DNA of 64,000 nt from Streptomyces sp. NBC_00620 (GTDB taxonomy: Bacteria; Actinomycetota; Actinomycetes; Streptomycetales; Streptomycetaceae). The notes under the pieces are model-generated. The model had not been told where the DNA came from, made no database searches, and saw only the letters and a program-made list of their open reading frames with translations. Where the stretch lies: NCBI RefSeq assembly GCF_026341825.1, contig NZ_JAPENY010000001.1:4092001-4156000 (forward strand), given 5' to 3'. The translations under genes and the position numbers were made by a program. Of this stretch, positions 1 to 8,100 are shown piece by piece; within the stretch, counting starts at the first letter, position 1, and each line of letters starts with the position of its first letter.

Positions 1-51
1 AGTCCCGCAGCCCGCGAGCGTCATCGGGAAGCCGGTGGCAACACGCAGTGA
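1..51 (+). CDS. 3' end of an unidentified gene entering from the left
   Basis: Frame 1 is open from the first base to a TGA at 49-51 and would encode only 16 residues ending GGNTQ. A strong hairpin terminator begins two bases after that stop, which is the main reason to believe a plus-strand gene ends here. The fragment is too short to assign a family. The open frame could also be chance. Confidence 0.4.
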   Translation, partial: SPAARERHREAGGNTQ

Positions 52-53
52 AC

Positions 54-92
54 GAGGGGCGGTCGTCGTGCGGATGGCGACCGCCCCTCTTT
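54..92. terminator. Bidirectional intrinsic terminator
   Basis: A 12-bp perfect stem (54-65 with 78-89, GAGGGGCGGTCG against its complement) has a 12-nt loop and is followed by TTT on the plus strand. It lies between the partial gene ending at 51 and the minus-strand gene ending at 120, so it can serve both. Confidence 0.75.
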
Positions 93-119
93 CGGGTCGT
101 CCGCATGACCGCCGGAATG

Positions 120-836
120 TCAGCCGCTGGGGCGGCGGTTGCGGTACGTGGAGAGTGCGGTCAGTACGAAGATGAAGGGCAGTCCCAGTCCCATGACCGT
201 GAGCGGGGACAGGATCGACTCCAGCCACTCCGGGAGGTCGACGAAGAGTGGGAGCAGCATCAGTACGGTCAGCGGGATGAGCGCGATCATCGCGACGGCG
301 AACCCCGCCATGAGGGCCGCCTGGCGGGCATCGCGCCGGTCGATGCGAACGGCGGCCGCCGGGTCAGGCGCCCAGTCCTCACCGCGCAGTTCCTGCCATG
401 CCTCCAGCAGCAGCGTGAGTTCACGCTCGACGTTCACATGAATGTCGTCGACGAACGGCAGCAGCACCTTGGCGCCATTCCGGTCGTACGCGTGCACCAG
501 CACGCTGGCCGCACCGCTCTGCGCCGCCCCCGCCGCGCTGAACTCCGACCTGATGTCCTGGATGTCCTCCCATGCCAACCGCCGGTGCCTGATCATGCCG
601 CGCACATCGAGCGCCTTGATGTTCGCGCTGGTGGAGCAGCGCAGGGTCGCGTAGAAGAGCCACCCGAAGAGCAGCACCCATCCCAGGAGGAAGAGGTACT
701 TGAACGCGGCGGGTAAGTCGTCGGCGGTCACCATGGGCAGCACCACGGCCAGTGTGCCCACGACCATCACCCCGAGGAACGCGTTCCTCCGGGACGGTCT
801 CATCCGGTACTCGCGCGGCAGTCGTTCGTATCCCAC
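120..836 (-). CDS. PH-domain-like membrane protein
   Basis: A 238-residue protein with four hydrophobic segments in two pairs: 'VVGTLAVVLPMV' and 'YLFLLGWVLLFGWLF' near the N-terminus, 'MAGFAVAMIALIPLTVLML' and 'LGLPFIFVLTAL' near the C-terminus. Between them is a soluble beta-rich stretch (IKALDVRGMIRHRRLAWEDI) typical of the small bacterial PH domains of actinobacterial membrane proteins. I chose the GTG at 836 because a long AGGGGGGG ribosome site lies about 5 nt upstream; the longer reading to 1196 runs through the neighbouring ATPase gene and has no domain content. Enzymatic function is not expected. The family call is by appearance; the exact Pfam entry is uncertain. Confidence 0.7.
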   Translation of the reverse strand: MGYERLPREYRMRPSRRNAFLGVMVVGTLAVVLPMVTADDLPAAFKYLFLLGWVLLFGWLFYATLRCSTSANIKALDVRGMIRHRRLAWEDIQDIRSEFSAAGAAQSGAASVLVHAYDRNGAKVLLPFVDDIHVNVERELTLLLEAWQELRGEDWAPDPAAAVRIDRRDARQAALMAGFAVAMIALIPLTVLMLLPLFVDLPEWLESILSPLTVMGLGLPFIFVLTALSTYRNRRPSG

Positions 837-957
837 AGTGACCCCCCCTGGCTCGGCATGGCCCACCCGTCGGCATATGCCATGGGGCACCATGGTGAAG
901 CTCCAACTACCCTGTGTCGAGGGGTTGTTGTGACTTCGGGACCATTCCGGGACGCCT

Positions 958-1374
958 CTAATGCCTTTCGTCCTCCTTGGCCGCAGCGCACTCGAACCAC
1001 ACCGTCTTGCCGCCTCCGGTCGGCTCCACACCCCACTCGTCGGCCATCGCCTCGACGAGGACCAGGCCTCGGCCGCCCTCCGAGTCACCGTCGGGGGCCG
1101 AGACGGTCGGGAGGTCGGCCGAGCTGTCCGACACCTCGACGCGGACGCCGTACGACTGCCGCAGGACCAGCAACTCGCAGTTGCGGTCCGGGACATGACG
1201 CAGAACGTTGGCGAGCAGCTCGGTGACCGCCAGGCCGACGGGGTCGGTCAGGTCCGGCATGCCCCAGTGGCGGAGGTAGGCGCGGACGATCCGCCGTACG
1301 TGACCCGCCGAGTGCTCGCCGACCGTGAAGCGCATGCCGTACTGGACGGGTGGGGGAGGGAAGAGTTCGTTCAC
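958..1374 (-). CDS. RsbW-like ATP-binding protein (HATPase_c)
   Basis: A 138-residue GHKL-fold protein of the RsbW/SpoIIAB type, expected to be a cytoplasmic serine kinase/anti-sigma-like regulator. The N box is visible as 'AVTELLANVLRHV' and the G box as 'SEGGRGLVLVEAMAD'; the fold ends with 'GGGKTVWFE'. Streptomyces carries dozens of such stand-alone ATPases, often beside XRE/DUF397 pairs. It is transcribed away from the XRE gene at 1462, with 87 bp between them. The GTG at 1374 has no strong ribosome site, so a start at the downstream ATG near 1336 is possible. The partner protein is unknown. Confidence 0.85.
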   Translation of the reverse strand: MNELFPPPPVQYGMRFTVGEHSAGHVRRIVRAYLRHWGMPDLTDPVGLAVTELLANVLRHVPDRNCELLVLRQSYGVRVEVSDSSADLPTVSAPDGDSEGGRGLVLVEAMADEWGVEPTGGGKTVWFECAAAKEDERH

Positions 1375-1461
1375 AGGACGATCGTGGCGGCCGTTCGCTA
1401 CGCTGAGCTACCGACCGAACACAACTGGCTCGTAAGCCGAGTTGGGTGAGAGGGGCCGTCC

Positions 1462-2310
1462 GTGACCAACATCAGCGTCCTCGATCCGAGCGCGTCGCCG
1501 CTCGATTACTACGGTTTCGAGCTGCGGCGGCACAGGGAGGCCGCCGGGCTCACGCAGAAGGAGTTCGGAGACGTCGTCAACTACACCGGGTCGCTGGTGG
1601 GACAGATCGAGACGGCTCGGAAGCTGCCGACGGATGTGTTCAGCGAGCGGGCGGATGCGGCGTTGGGGACCGGGGGGTTGTTGTCGCGGTTGGTGGGGCT
1701 GGTGTTGAGGAGTCAGCTTCCGGCTTGGTTCCAGCAGGTGGCGGAGCTTGAGGCTCGGGCGATCGAGATCTGTACCTTCCAGACGCACATGGTGCACGGC
1801 CTGTTGCAGACCGAGGCGTACGCGCGTGCCGTGCTCGGCGCTCTGGACTCCAGCAGGCTCGACGACCGGACCGCCGTACGGCTGGCGCGGCAGCGCATCT
1901 TCGAGAAGGCCGAGCCGCCGGTGCTCTGGGCGGTCATCAGCGAAGCCGCGCTCTACCAGGAGATGGGCGGTCCGGAAGCCATGCGGGGCCAACTGGCCCG
2001 GCTGTTGGACTTCGAGGAGAACCCCCGGATCAACATCCAGGTGCTGCCGTACTCGGCCGGTGCCCATGCCGGGCTGACGGGGTCCTACAACCTCTACCGC
2101 TTCGCGAGCGACCCGGACATCGTCTACACCGAGGGTTACGGCGTGGGGCATCCGACCGCCAACCCGGACACTGTCAAGGACTGTTCGCTCCGTTACGATC
2201 ATCTTCAGGCCGCCGCTCTCTCCCTCAGGGATTCGGCGGGGCTGATCCGGCACGTAATGGAGGAACGCTATGAGGAGCAACGCGGTTCCGACCGGGATTC
2301 AGTGGCGTAA
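1462..2310 (+). CDS. XRE-family regulator with DUF5753 (WhiJ-like)
   Basis: A 282-residue DNA-binding protein. Residues ~10-70 form a lambda-repressor-type HTH ('LRRHREAAGLTQKEFGDVVN'). The remainder is the DUF5753 ligand-sensing region, recognisable from 'QTEAYARAVLGAL', the RQ-rich helix and 'VLPYSAGAHAGLTGSYNLY'. These regulators pair with a DUF397 protein in development-related WhiJ-type systems of Streptomyces. The GTG at 1462 follows a GAGAGG ribosome site. The 3' end overlaps the DUF397 gene by 41 nt, so translation is probably coupled. What it binds is not visible from sequence. Confidence 0.88.
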   Translation: MTNISVLDPSASPLDYYGFELRRHREAAGLTQKEFGDVVNYTGSLVGQIETARKLPTDVFSERADAALGTGGLLSRLVGLVLRSQLPAWFQQVAELEARAIEICTFQTHMVHGLLQTEAYARAVLGALDSSRLDDRTAVRLARQRIFEKAEPPVLWAVISEAALYQEMGGPEAMRGQLARLLDFEENPRINIQVLPYSAGAHAGLTGSYNLYRFASDPDIVYTEGYGVGHPTANPDTVKDCSLRYDHLQAAALSLRDSAGLIRHVMEERYEEQRGSDRDSVA

Positions 2311-2536
2311 GTCCAGCTACAGCAGCGACCAGGGGGGCGACTGCGTCGAGTGCGCGCCGCTCGGCACCGTGACCTGGCGCAAGTCGACGTACAGCAGCGA
2401 CCAGGGTGGCGAGTGCGTCGAGATCGCCTCAACCCCCTGCGCCACCATCGCCGTTCGCGACTCCAAGGTCCCCGACGGTCCCGCCCTCACCCTCACCCCG
2501 GCCGCCTTCACGGCCTTCGTCGCCCAGTTCGGATAA
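2270..2536 (+). CDS. DUF397 protein with an internal duplication
   Basis: An 88-residue DUF397 protein, the usual small partner of the WhiJ-type XRE regulator it overlaps by 41 nt. A typical DUF397 protein has one 'W.KSSYS...GG.CVE' motif near the N-terminus and ends 'VRDSK.P.GP.L..T...W..F'. Here the motif occurs twice, 24 residues apart (WRKSSYSSDQGGDCVE and WRKSTYSSDQGGECVE), so the N-terminal half has been duplicated in tandem. The C-terminal part (VRDSKVPDGPALTLTPAAF) is intact. It may act as an antagonist or partner of the XRE protein; this is inferred from the family. Confidence 0.85.
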   Translation: MRSNAVPTGIQWRKSSYSSDQGGDCVECAPLGTVTWRKSTYSSDQGGECVEIASTPCATIAVRDSKVPDGPALTLTPAAFTAFVAQFG

Positions 2537-2555
2537 CGAGAGGCTCGGGGCTATC

Positions 2556-2571
2556 GCTTGAGCGATCAAGT
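2556..2571. promoter_or_regulatory. MarR-type palindrome upstream of marR
   Basis: GCTTGA-GCGA-TCAAGT, a 5-bp inverted repeat with a 4-nt spacer, lies 12 bp before the MarR start at 2584. Related sites with the same spacing precede the divergent secreted-protein gene (3786-3801 and 3871-3886), which suggests autoregulation plus control of that gene. Confidence 0.6.
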
Positions 2572-2583
2572 AACGTGTCGTCC

Positions 2584-3084
2584 ATGACGAGCGGTACAGA
2601 CCAGTCGGGGGCGGCCGGCGAGCACGCGGACCTGTGGCTCAGTCCGGGCGAATTGGAGTCGTGGCTGTCGGTGGCCAGGCTGGTCACCCGGCTGCCCTGG
2701 GCCATTGACGCGCAACTGCAGCGCGACGCGGGCCTGAGCATGGCCGAGTACATGTCCATGGCGATCCTGGCCGACACGCCCGAGCGGACGATGCGGATGA
2801 GCGAGCTGGCCGAACGCGTCAGCTCCTCGCTCTCCCGCCTGTCGCACCTGGTCAAGCGACTTGAGAGCCGTGGCTATGTCCGGCGCGAGCCCGATCCCGT
2901 GGACGGGCGCTTCACCAACGCCATCCTGCTGGACGACGGGTTGCGGAAGCTGGAGTCGGCCGCACCCGCTCATGTCGCCCACGTACGTCACTTGGTGGTG
3001 GACAACCTCTCGGCCGAACGGCTGCGCCGCCTCGGCCAGGACGCCAAGCGCATCCTTGAGCGCATCGACTCGCCCGCACGCTGA
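2584..3084 (+). CDS. MarR-family transcriptional regulator
   Basis: A 166-residue winged-helix repressor. The dimerisation helix covers residues ~15-50, the HTH is 'RMSELAERVSSSLSRLSHLVKRLE', and the wing is 'GYVRREPDPVDGRFTNAILLDDG', which has the usual DxR.xxxxxLT/D signature. The start is the ATG at 2584; the longer in-frame reading back to 2350 only shadows the DUF397 gene. A palindrome 12 bp upstream implies autoregulation. It converges on the SnoaL-like gene at 3130, with a strong shared terminator between them, and the same palindrome type lies upstream of that gene. The ligand is unknown. Confidence 0.9.
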   Translation: MTSGTDQSGAAGEHADLWLSPGELESWLSVARLVTRLPWAIDAQLQRDAGLSMAEYMSMAILADTPERTMRMSELAERVSSSLSRLSHLVKRLESRGYVRREPDPVDGRFTNAILLDDGLRKLESAAPAHVAHVRHLVVDNLSAERLRRLGQDAKRILERIDSPAR

Positions 3085-3086
3085 AC

Positions 3087-3120
3087 GGCACCGGTCGGCG
3101 CGGACGCGCCGACCGGTGCC
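3087..3120. terminator. Bidirectional terminator hairpin
   Basis: A perfect 15-bp stem (3087-3101 with 3106-3120) has a 4-nt GGAC loop and begins 3 nt after the MarR stop. It lies between convergent genes. Confidence 0.8.
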
Positions 3121-3129
3121 GGGTGCGGA

Positions 3130-3708
3130 TCACTGGATCCAGGGCGCCTTGTAGGTGCCGGTGTCGTTGAGGAACGCGGTGAAGTCCTCGGAGGCCCATT
3201 CCTCGCTGATCTTGCCGTTGCGCAGCTTGTAGAGGTCGATCGCGTCCCACTGGACCTTGCGTCCGCTGGCGGGTATGCCCAGCAGGGGGCCTTTCTGCGT
3301 ACCGGTGACCACCAGGCGGACGACGACCTCGTCGCCCCGGCCGAAGATGTCCTTCACCTCGGTGTGCAGGTCGGGGATCGCGGTCACCACGGTCGTCATC
3401 AGCCCGGCGACGTTGTCCCGGCCGGCCACGGTGCCGACCGTCCCGCCGTGCCACTGCATGTCCTTGGTCAGGTACCGGGTGGCGTGACTCCCGTTGTGCT
3501 GGTTGAGGACGTCCTCCATGAACCCCTCCACCACTCGCTTGTTCGCCGCGACCTTCGCGGACTCGTTCCAGTGGGACGCTGCCGCCGCGGCCAGTCCGTC
3601 GGGCCGACTGGCGGAAGGCTTCCCGTTCGCCATGGCCCCTGCGGTGGTCAGGCCGCCGACCGTGGCGGTGAGGGCTGCCCCCAGGGCGATGCGCTGCCAG
3701 ATCTTCAT
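3130..3708 (-). CDS. Secreted SnoaL-like ester cyclase family protein
   Basis: A 192-residue protein with a Sec signal peptide (MKIWQRIALGAALTATVGGL...AMA) followed by a SnoaL-like/NTF2 fold. Recognisable segments are 'NKRVVEGFMEDVLNQHN', 'DMQWHGG', 'IPDLHTEVKDIFGRGDEVVV', 'GTQKGPLLGIPASGRKV' and 'IDLYKLRNGKISEEW', the usual order in ester cyclase-like proteins. Cytoplasmic members act in polyketide cyclisation or are uncharacterised; an exported one is less common, and no reaction can be assigned. The ATG at 3708 has a GAGGAG ribosome site. Upstream are two MarR-type palindromes that match the one before the convergent marR gene. Confidence 0.85.
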   Translation of the reverse strand: MKIWQRIALGAALTATVGGLTTAGAMANGKPSASRPDGLAAAAASHWNESAKVAANKRVVEGFMEDVLNQHNGSHATRYLTKDMQWHGGTVGTVAGRDNVAGLMTTVVTAIPDLHTEVKDIFGRGDEVVVRLVVTGTQKGPLLGIPASGRKVQWDAIDLYKLRNGKISEEWASEDFTAFLNDTGTYKAPWIQ

Positions 3709-3785
3709 GACGATCTCCTCGTTGACGCGTCCCCGGGAGGGGGCGGTGCGGTCGGGCTGAGGCTTGAGCGCCAGCTCGTGGAGTG

Positions 3786-3801
3786 ACTTTAACATTCAAG
3801 T
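3786..3801. promoter_or_regulatory. MarR-type palindrome 1 upstream of the SnoaL-like gene
   Basis: ACTTTA-ACAT-TCAAGT, the same architecture as the site at 2556-2571 with one mismatch between arms. It lies 78 bp upstream of the start at 3708, in the expected promoter region. A further half-site (TCAAGTAACG, also present at 2566-2575) occurs at 3832-3841. Confidence 0.5.
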
Positions 3802-3870
3802 CATTGGCGCCCGCAAGGCGAAGAATGTCACTCAAGTAACGGGAATGAAGCTGGAGTTAGGTAGGTTGTC

Positions 3871-3886
3871 GATTGAATGCTCAAGT
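3871..3886. promoter_or_regulatory. MarR-type palindrome 2
   Basis: GATTGA-ATGC-TCAAGT, a weaker member of the same 6-4-6 family, 163 bp upstream of the SnoaL-like gene. Confidence 0.35.
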
Positions 3887-3942
3887 GCAATTCGGTGATG
3901 GAAGCCCCTCCGTGAGTGGCCTCTCGGAGGGTTGGAAACACG

Positions 3943-3987
3943 ATCGAACCGGGCGCAATCGAACCGGGCGCAACCGAACCGGCAGCG
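3943..3987. repeat. Three tandem 15-bp units
   Basis: Units ATCGAACCGGGCGCA at 3943-3957 and 3958-3972 are identical; a third, diverged copy covers 3973-3987. The array abuts the 3' end of the deleted isochorismatase copy (stop at 4000). Confidence 0.7.
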
Positions 3988-3999
3988 CCCGGTCGAGGC

Positions 4000-4209
4000 T
4001 CAGCCGCCCGCGAAGGTGGTCGTGGCCGTGGCAGTCACCAGTTCTTCCGTCGTCACGACCCTCGCGAAGTCGCCTCCGTGCAGCGTCACGGCGGTCGCGC
4101 CGCTCAGTTCGTCGGCGGCGGGGTTGTTGCGCGGGATCGAGGACGCCATCTCGTCGAAGCCCTGCTGCACGTCCACCACTATCAGCGCCGCGTTCTCTGT
4201 GATCTCCAT
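4000..4209 (-). pseudogene. Isochorismatase-family hydrolase with in-frame core deletion
   Basis: A 69-residue frame beginning MEITENAALIVVDVQQGF, almost identical in DNA and protein to the N-terminus of the full-length hydrolase at 14630-15238. At 'NNPAADEL' it jumps straight to that protein's C-terminal part (ATAVTLHGGDFARVVTT). The missing 132 codons (396 bp) include the catalytic Lys and the NMCAET cysteine, so it cannot be an active hydrolase. In the intact paralogue the two break points (14733-14740 and 15129-15136) carry the same 8 bp, TCGTCGGC, present once here at 4109-4116, consistent with deletion between short direct repeats. The frame stays open, so a short peptide could still be made. 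The last ~15 residues diverge. Confidence 0.75.
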
Positions 4210-4333
4210 ACGGACTGCCTTGCCAACCCGCTCACATGCTGTTGGCGGCGTGCTTGCCGGACGGCAGGTGCGCTGAGACGGACCTTGCGGCGGGGCGGGA
4301 GCGTACCCGGTCAGGCGCCCCGTGTGCCGGAAC

Positions 4334-4783
4334 CTACTCGGCCGCCGCGCAGGTGCTCAGCGCCGAGATGGCGCTCTGGACCTGGTCCGGCAGGGTCTTC
4401 ATGTCGGGGCTGCGGTTGTGCTTGGCGCTGTCGGCGAGGCCGCGGTAGACGGTGCTCAGCTGCTCCGCCGCCTTCTTGGCCTCGGGGTTCTTGATCTTCT
4501 CGGCGTCATCGGCGAACTGGTCCGCCGCGTCCTTCAGATCGGTCTGCGCCTTGGTCCGGTCCTCGGCGTCGGTGGTGATCTTCTGGCCCACGTCGTCGAT
4601 GTGGGTCATGGTCGCCCGGCACGGTCCGCCCTTGCCCGGGGTGGTCGAGTAGTCCCGCGGGCCCTTGCTCGCCGTGGATGCGGCCTCCGGGTCCGACTCC
4701 GACGAGGAGCAGCCCACCGCCGCGACGAGTGCGAAAGCGGTCAGCGCGACCGCGGCCAGTCTGCGGCCCGTGTTCCCTGACAT
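4334..4783 (-). CDS. Small secreted lipoprotein
   Basis: A 149-residue protein with a lipoprotein signal peptide: basic start MSGNTGRR, hydrophobic core LAAVALTAFALVAAV and a Cys at 'VGCSSSES'. The mature part is charged and probably helical (DRTKAQTDLKDAADQFADDAEKI) with two further Cys residues (GPCRAT and STCAAAE) that could form a disulfide. The ATG at 4783 has an AGGGGG ribosome site. I do not recognise a functional family; it resembles small uncharacterised Streptomyces lipoproteins. A 13-bp palindrome lies about 50 bp upstream. Confidence 0.75.
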   Translation of the reverse strand: MSGNTGRRLAAVALTAFALVAAVGCSSSESDPEAASTASKGPRDYSTTPGKGGPCRATMTHIDDVGQKITTDAEDRTKAQTDLKDAADQFADDAEKIKNPEAKKAAEQLSTVYRGLADSAKHNRSPDMKTLPDQVQSAISALSTCAAAE

Positions 4784-5168
4784 GAAGTTAACCCCCTGCG
4801 ATGGATTGGCGGTGGGGAGTTGACCACGATCATGACGTGACGTCAACATCCCGATGCGTGGAGCCAGGATGGCGATCGTGAGGGGGCGGTGTCCGTCGTG
4901 GAGGGCCGCGGTCCGGCTTGTCCCGAAGGTCGGACGGGCGGGAGATTCGGCGCGTTCGCGCGGCGGGAAGGGTCTGCTTTGTCGCGACATGTTCGCGCGG
5001 TGGGACGGGTCGCACTTCGTCGCGGAGCGCCCGAATCACCCATAGAGCGCCAATTTTGACTTGACCTCAAGTTTATTGTCCAGCGCGGTATTTGTCGTTG
5101 CTGCGGAAATCTTGCTCCAGTAGCGTGCCCTCGCTTTGGATCTTGTAAATTCAATCGAGGGCGGGGTT
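4784..5168. other. Divergent intergenic region before the giant toxin gene
   Basis: No gene is supported here. It holds a perfect 13-bp palindrome TGACGTGACGTCA (4833-4845) near the lipoprotein start, and ACTTGA-CC-TCAAGT (5059-5072) on the toxin side, in a locally AT-rich stretch 97 bp before the toxin start. The latter resembles the MarR-type arms near 2556 but has a 2-nt rather than 4-nt spacer. I could not find a convincing -35/-10 pair. Confidence 0.4.
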
Positions 5169-8100
5169 TTGACCTTCATACGTACCGGCCGAAGATCGGC
5201 CGGCTCGCGCACAGCCGCGACCGCGATCGTCCTGGCGATCGCCGCGTCGACCGTAGGCACCACCATAGGAAGGGCCGACGCCGCGACCGCGGCGTCGGCC
5301 GCGGCGTCCGCCGAGTCCGATCTGGAGACCCGCGAACAAGCGATGTCCGACGCCGCCGACGCGCGCGCCGAACAGGCCATGTTCGCCCGCATCATGCACA
5401 GTGGCGGCCCGGCCATGAAGGCCAACGCCGGCGAGTGGCTCGCGGGAAGCGACGAAGGCCCCTGGGCCGGCTGGAACGTCTACCTCGGGTCCCGCTCCAA
5501 GGACATCGTCCTCGACAACGACGGCGAGGAGACCGACAACTCGGGCCTGGGTGAAGGCATCGGGCCGGTCGCGCAGAGCGCCCAGGCCACCATGGCCAAC
5601 GGCCAGCTCCACGTCGGCATGCTCACCCGCGACGGCAGCGTCTACGACAACGTGCGCTACCCGGACGGCACCTGGACCGGTCCGATCCTGATCGACGGCG
5701 GGACGAACACCACCGCGATCGCGGAAACCGCCCTCCCCAACGGCGAGCTGCACTTCGAACTGCTCTCCGCCGACGGCAGAGTGACCGACCGCACCTACAA
5801 ACCCGACGACTACCCCGGCTACTTCATGCTCAACGGGGGCGTGAAGAAGGTTCTCTTCGACTCCCTGCCGGGCAAGGTCAAGGGCCTCGCGGCGACCGGT
5901 ACGTCGACCAACGAGCTGACCCTCGCGATGCTCACCGGTGACGGCAAGACATGGGGCAACGTCCGGCACAGCGACGGCTCCTGGACCGGTACGGCCGTGA
6001 TCGACGAGGGCACCGCCCCCTCCTCCGCCGTGGCCCTGGCCACCACCGCGAGCGACCAGGTCCACCTGGAGATGCTCGGCACCGACCACACCGTCCGTGA
6101 CCGCGTGCGCGGTTCGAGCGGCACCTGGGCCGCCGCCACGGTCGTCGACTCCACCGGCAAGGCCCGCGCCCTGTCGGCGGTCTCCGTACCGACCGAGCGG
6201 CTGCACGTCGCCACGCTCACCGACACCGGTACGGTCATCGACCGCACCCTTCAGGACAACGGCAGTTGGGCCACGGCGACGGTGACCGCGCCGCACGCCA
6301 CCGCGTTCTCCCTCGGCGCCCAGCCCACCGGCGAACTGCACGTCCAGGCCACCGCCGACGACGGGCGGCTGTGGAGCACCACCCGCGCGGTCTCCGGCAC
6401 CTGGAGCACGCCGTACGTGGTGGACGGGGCCTTCGGCCACGCCAGGGACCTGCAGCTCGCCACTCTGCCCAACGGCGACCTGCACGAACTCACGCTCGCG
6501 GACGACGGGACCGTCTGGGACCAGGTCCGCGGCGCCTCCGCCGACAGCTGGACCTCGGCCCTCTCCGGCTCGGTCGTCGTGGACGGTTCCGGCAAGGCCC
6601 GCGCCGTCGCCGCCGCGGCCACGACCGACGGCAATGTGCACGCCGTCGTCATCGACGAGAGCAACACCGTACGTGACTACGTCGGCCACCCGGACGGCAG
6701 TTGGGCCGCACCGGTCGTCGCCGACCAGACCGGCACCGCCCGCGCCGTCTCGGCGGTCGGCACGCCCGACGGTGAACTGCATCTGGGCGTACTCAAGGCG
6801 GACGGCACCGTCCAGGACACCGTCCGTCACACGGACGGCAGTTGGACGAGTTCGGCCGTGACCACCCCGCGTGCCGACGTGCTCGCCCTCGCGGCCACCC
6901 CGGCCGGCGAGCTGCACGTCTTCGTCTCCGGAGACGGCGACAAGGTGTGGGACACGGTCCGTGGCACGGACGGCACCTGGGCCGCGGCCAAGGCCGCCTC
7001 GACCGGTTCGTACAAGGCCGACGCCATCGCCGCGACGGGTCTCGCGGACGGCCGGGTCCGCCTGGTCGCCCTGGACGCCGCGGCCGGGACGTACTCCGCC
7101 CATCTGGGCGGGACCAACGGCAAGTGGTCCATCGAAGTGGGCCAGTTGGGCTGGCCCCTCGCGTACGCCAAGAGCGTGTCGGTGACCCAGCTCGCCAACG
7201 GCGACACGCACATCAGCGAGTTCTCCGAGCCGCAGGTCGACGACGCGTTCACCGTGGACGACCGAACCGCGAGCGCCTACGACTCCGCCCGGGCGGCCAC
7301 CGACACCGGGCTCGAGGAGTTCATCAAGCCGTACGCGACCTCCTCGGACTACGAGCTCCCGCAGTACGACACCGACGTCACCGACTTCATGTCCTCGGCG
7401 GGGATGTTCCAGCGCGACTGGACCAACCTGTGGGCGACGCCGGAGGTGGTGAAGGCGAGCCAGGAGGCCCAGGACCGGGTCACCGAGATCGTGCAGGAGA
7501 TCATCGCCGAGAACGACGGCGAGGACCCGCTCGGCATGTACACGTTGCTCGGCTCGCTGACCAACAGCGGGTCCGCCGACGACGTGCGCCGCTTCATCCA
7601 GTACCACGGTCTGCCGACCGTCGCCCCGCCCAAGGGTTCCCCGGAGTTCGAGGTCGAGGTCGAGGCGCTGAAGGCCCGCTGGTCCAGCGGGGACACCTCC
7701 AACCCGACCGACTGGAACCACGTCCTGGTCGAGGTGGAAGAGGTCGCCTCCAGTGAATGGCAGGCCGAACAGGCCGCGCAGGCCGAGCCCCGCAACGACA
7801 TCGTCGACGCGGAGCAGGGGGCACTGACCTCGCTGGAGACCGGCGCCCGCGCCATGCACCAGGCGCTCGGCTACGGCTGGGCCGCGAACCAGCTCCTCAC
7901 CTGGCAGGCCAACCCGTCCCTGCGCAAGACCGGCACGGGAGCGAAGACCACCGCCCAGGCTGTGGCCGACCTCGCCACCATCAAGGAACTGGTCACCGGA
8001 CAGGCGCAGGTCGCGCGGAAGGCCGCGAACGACGCCGCCACCGCAGCGGCGAAGGCCGACGCCGCTGTGGAAGCGGCCAAGACGATCGCCCATCGTGACG

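Noticed and set aside
837..1196. N-terminal extension of the PH-like membrane protein
   Set aside because: It runs antiparallel in frame through the ATPase gene and is Arg/Ser-rich without domain content. The GTG at 836 has a strong ribosome site.
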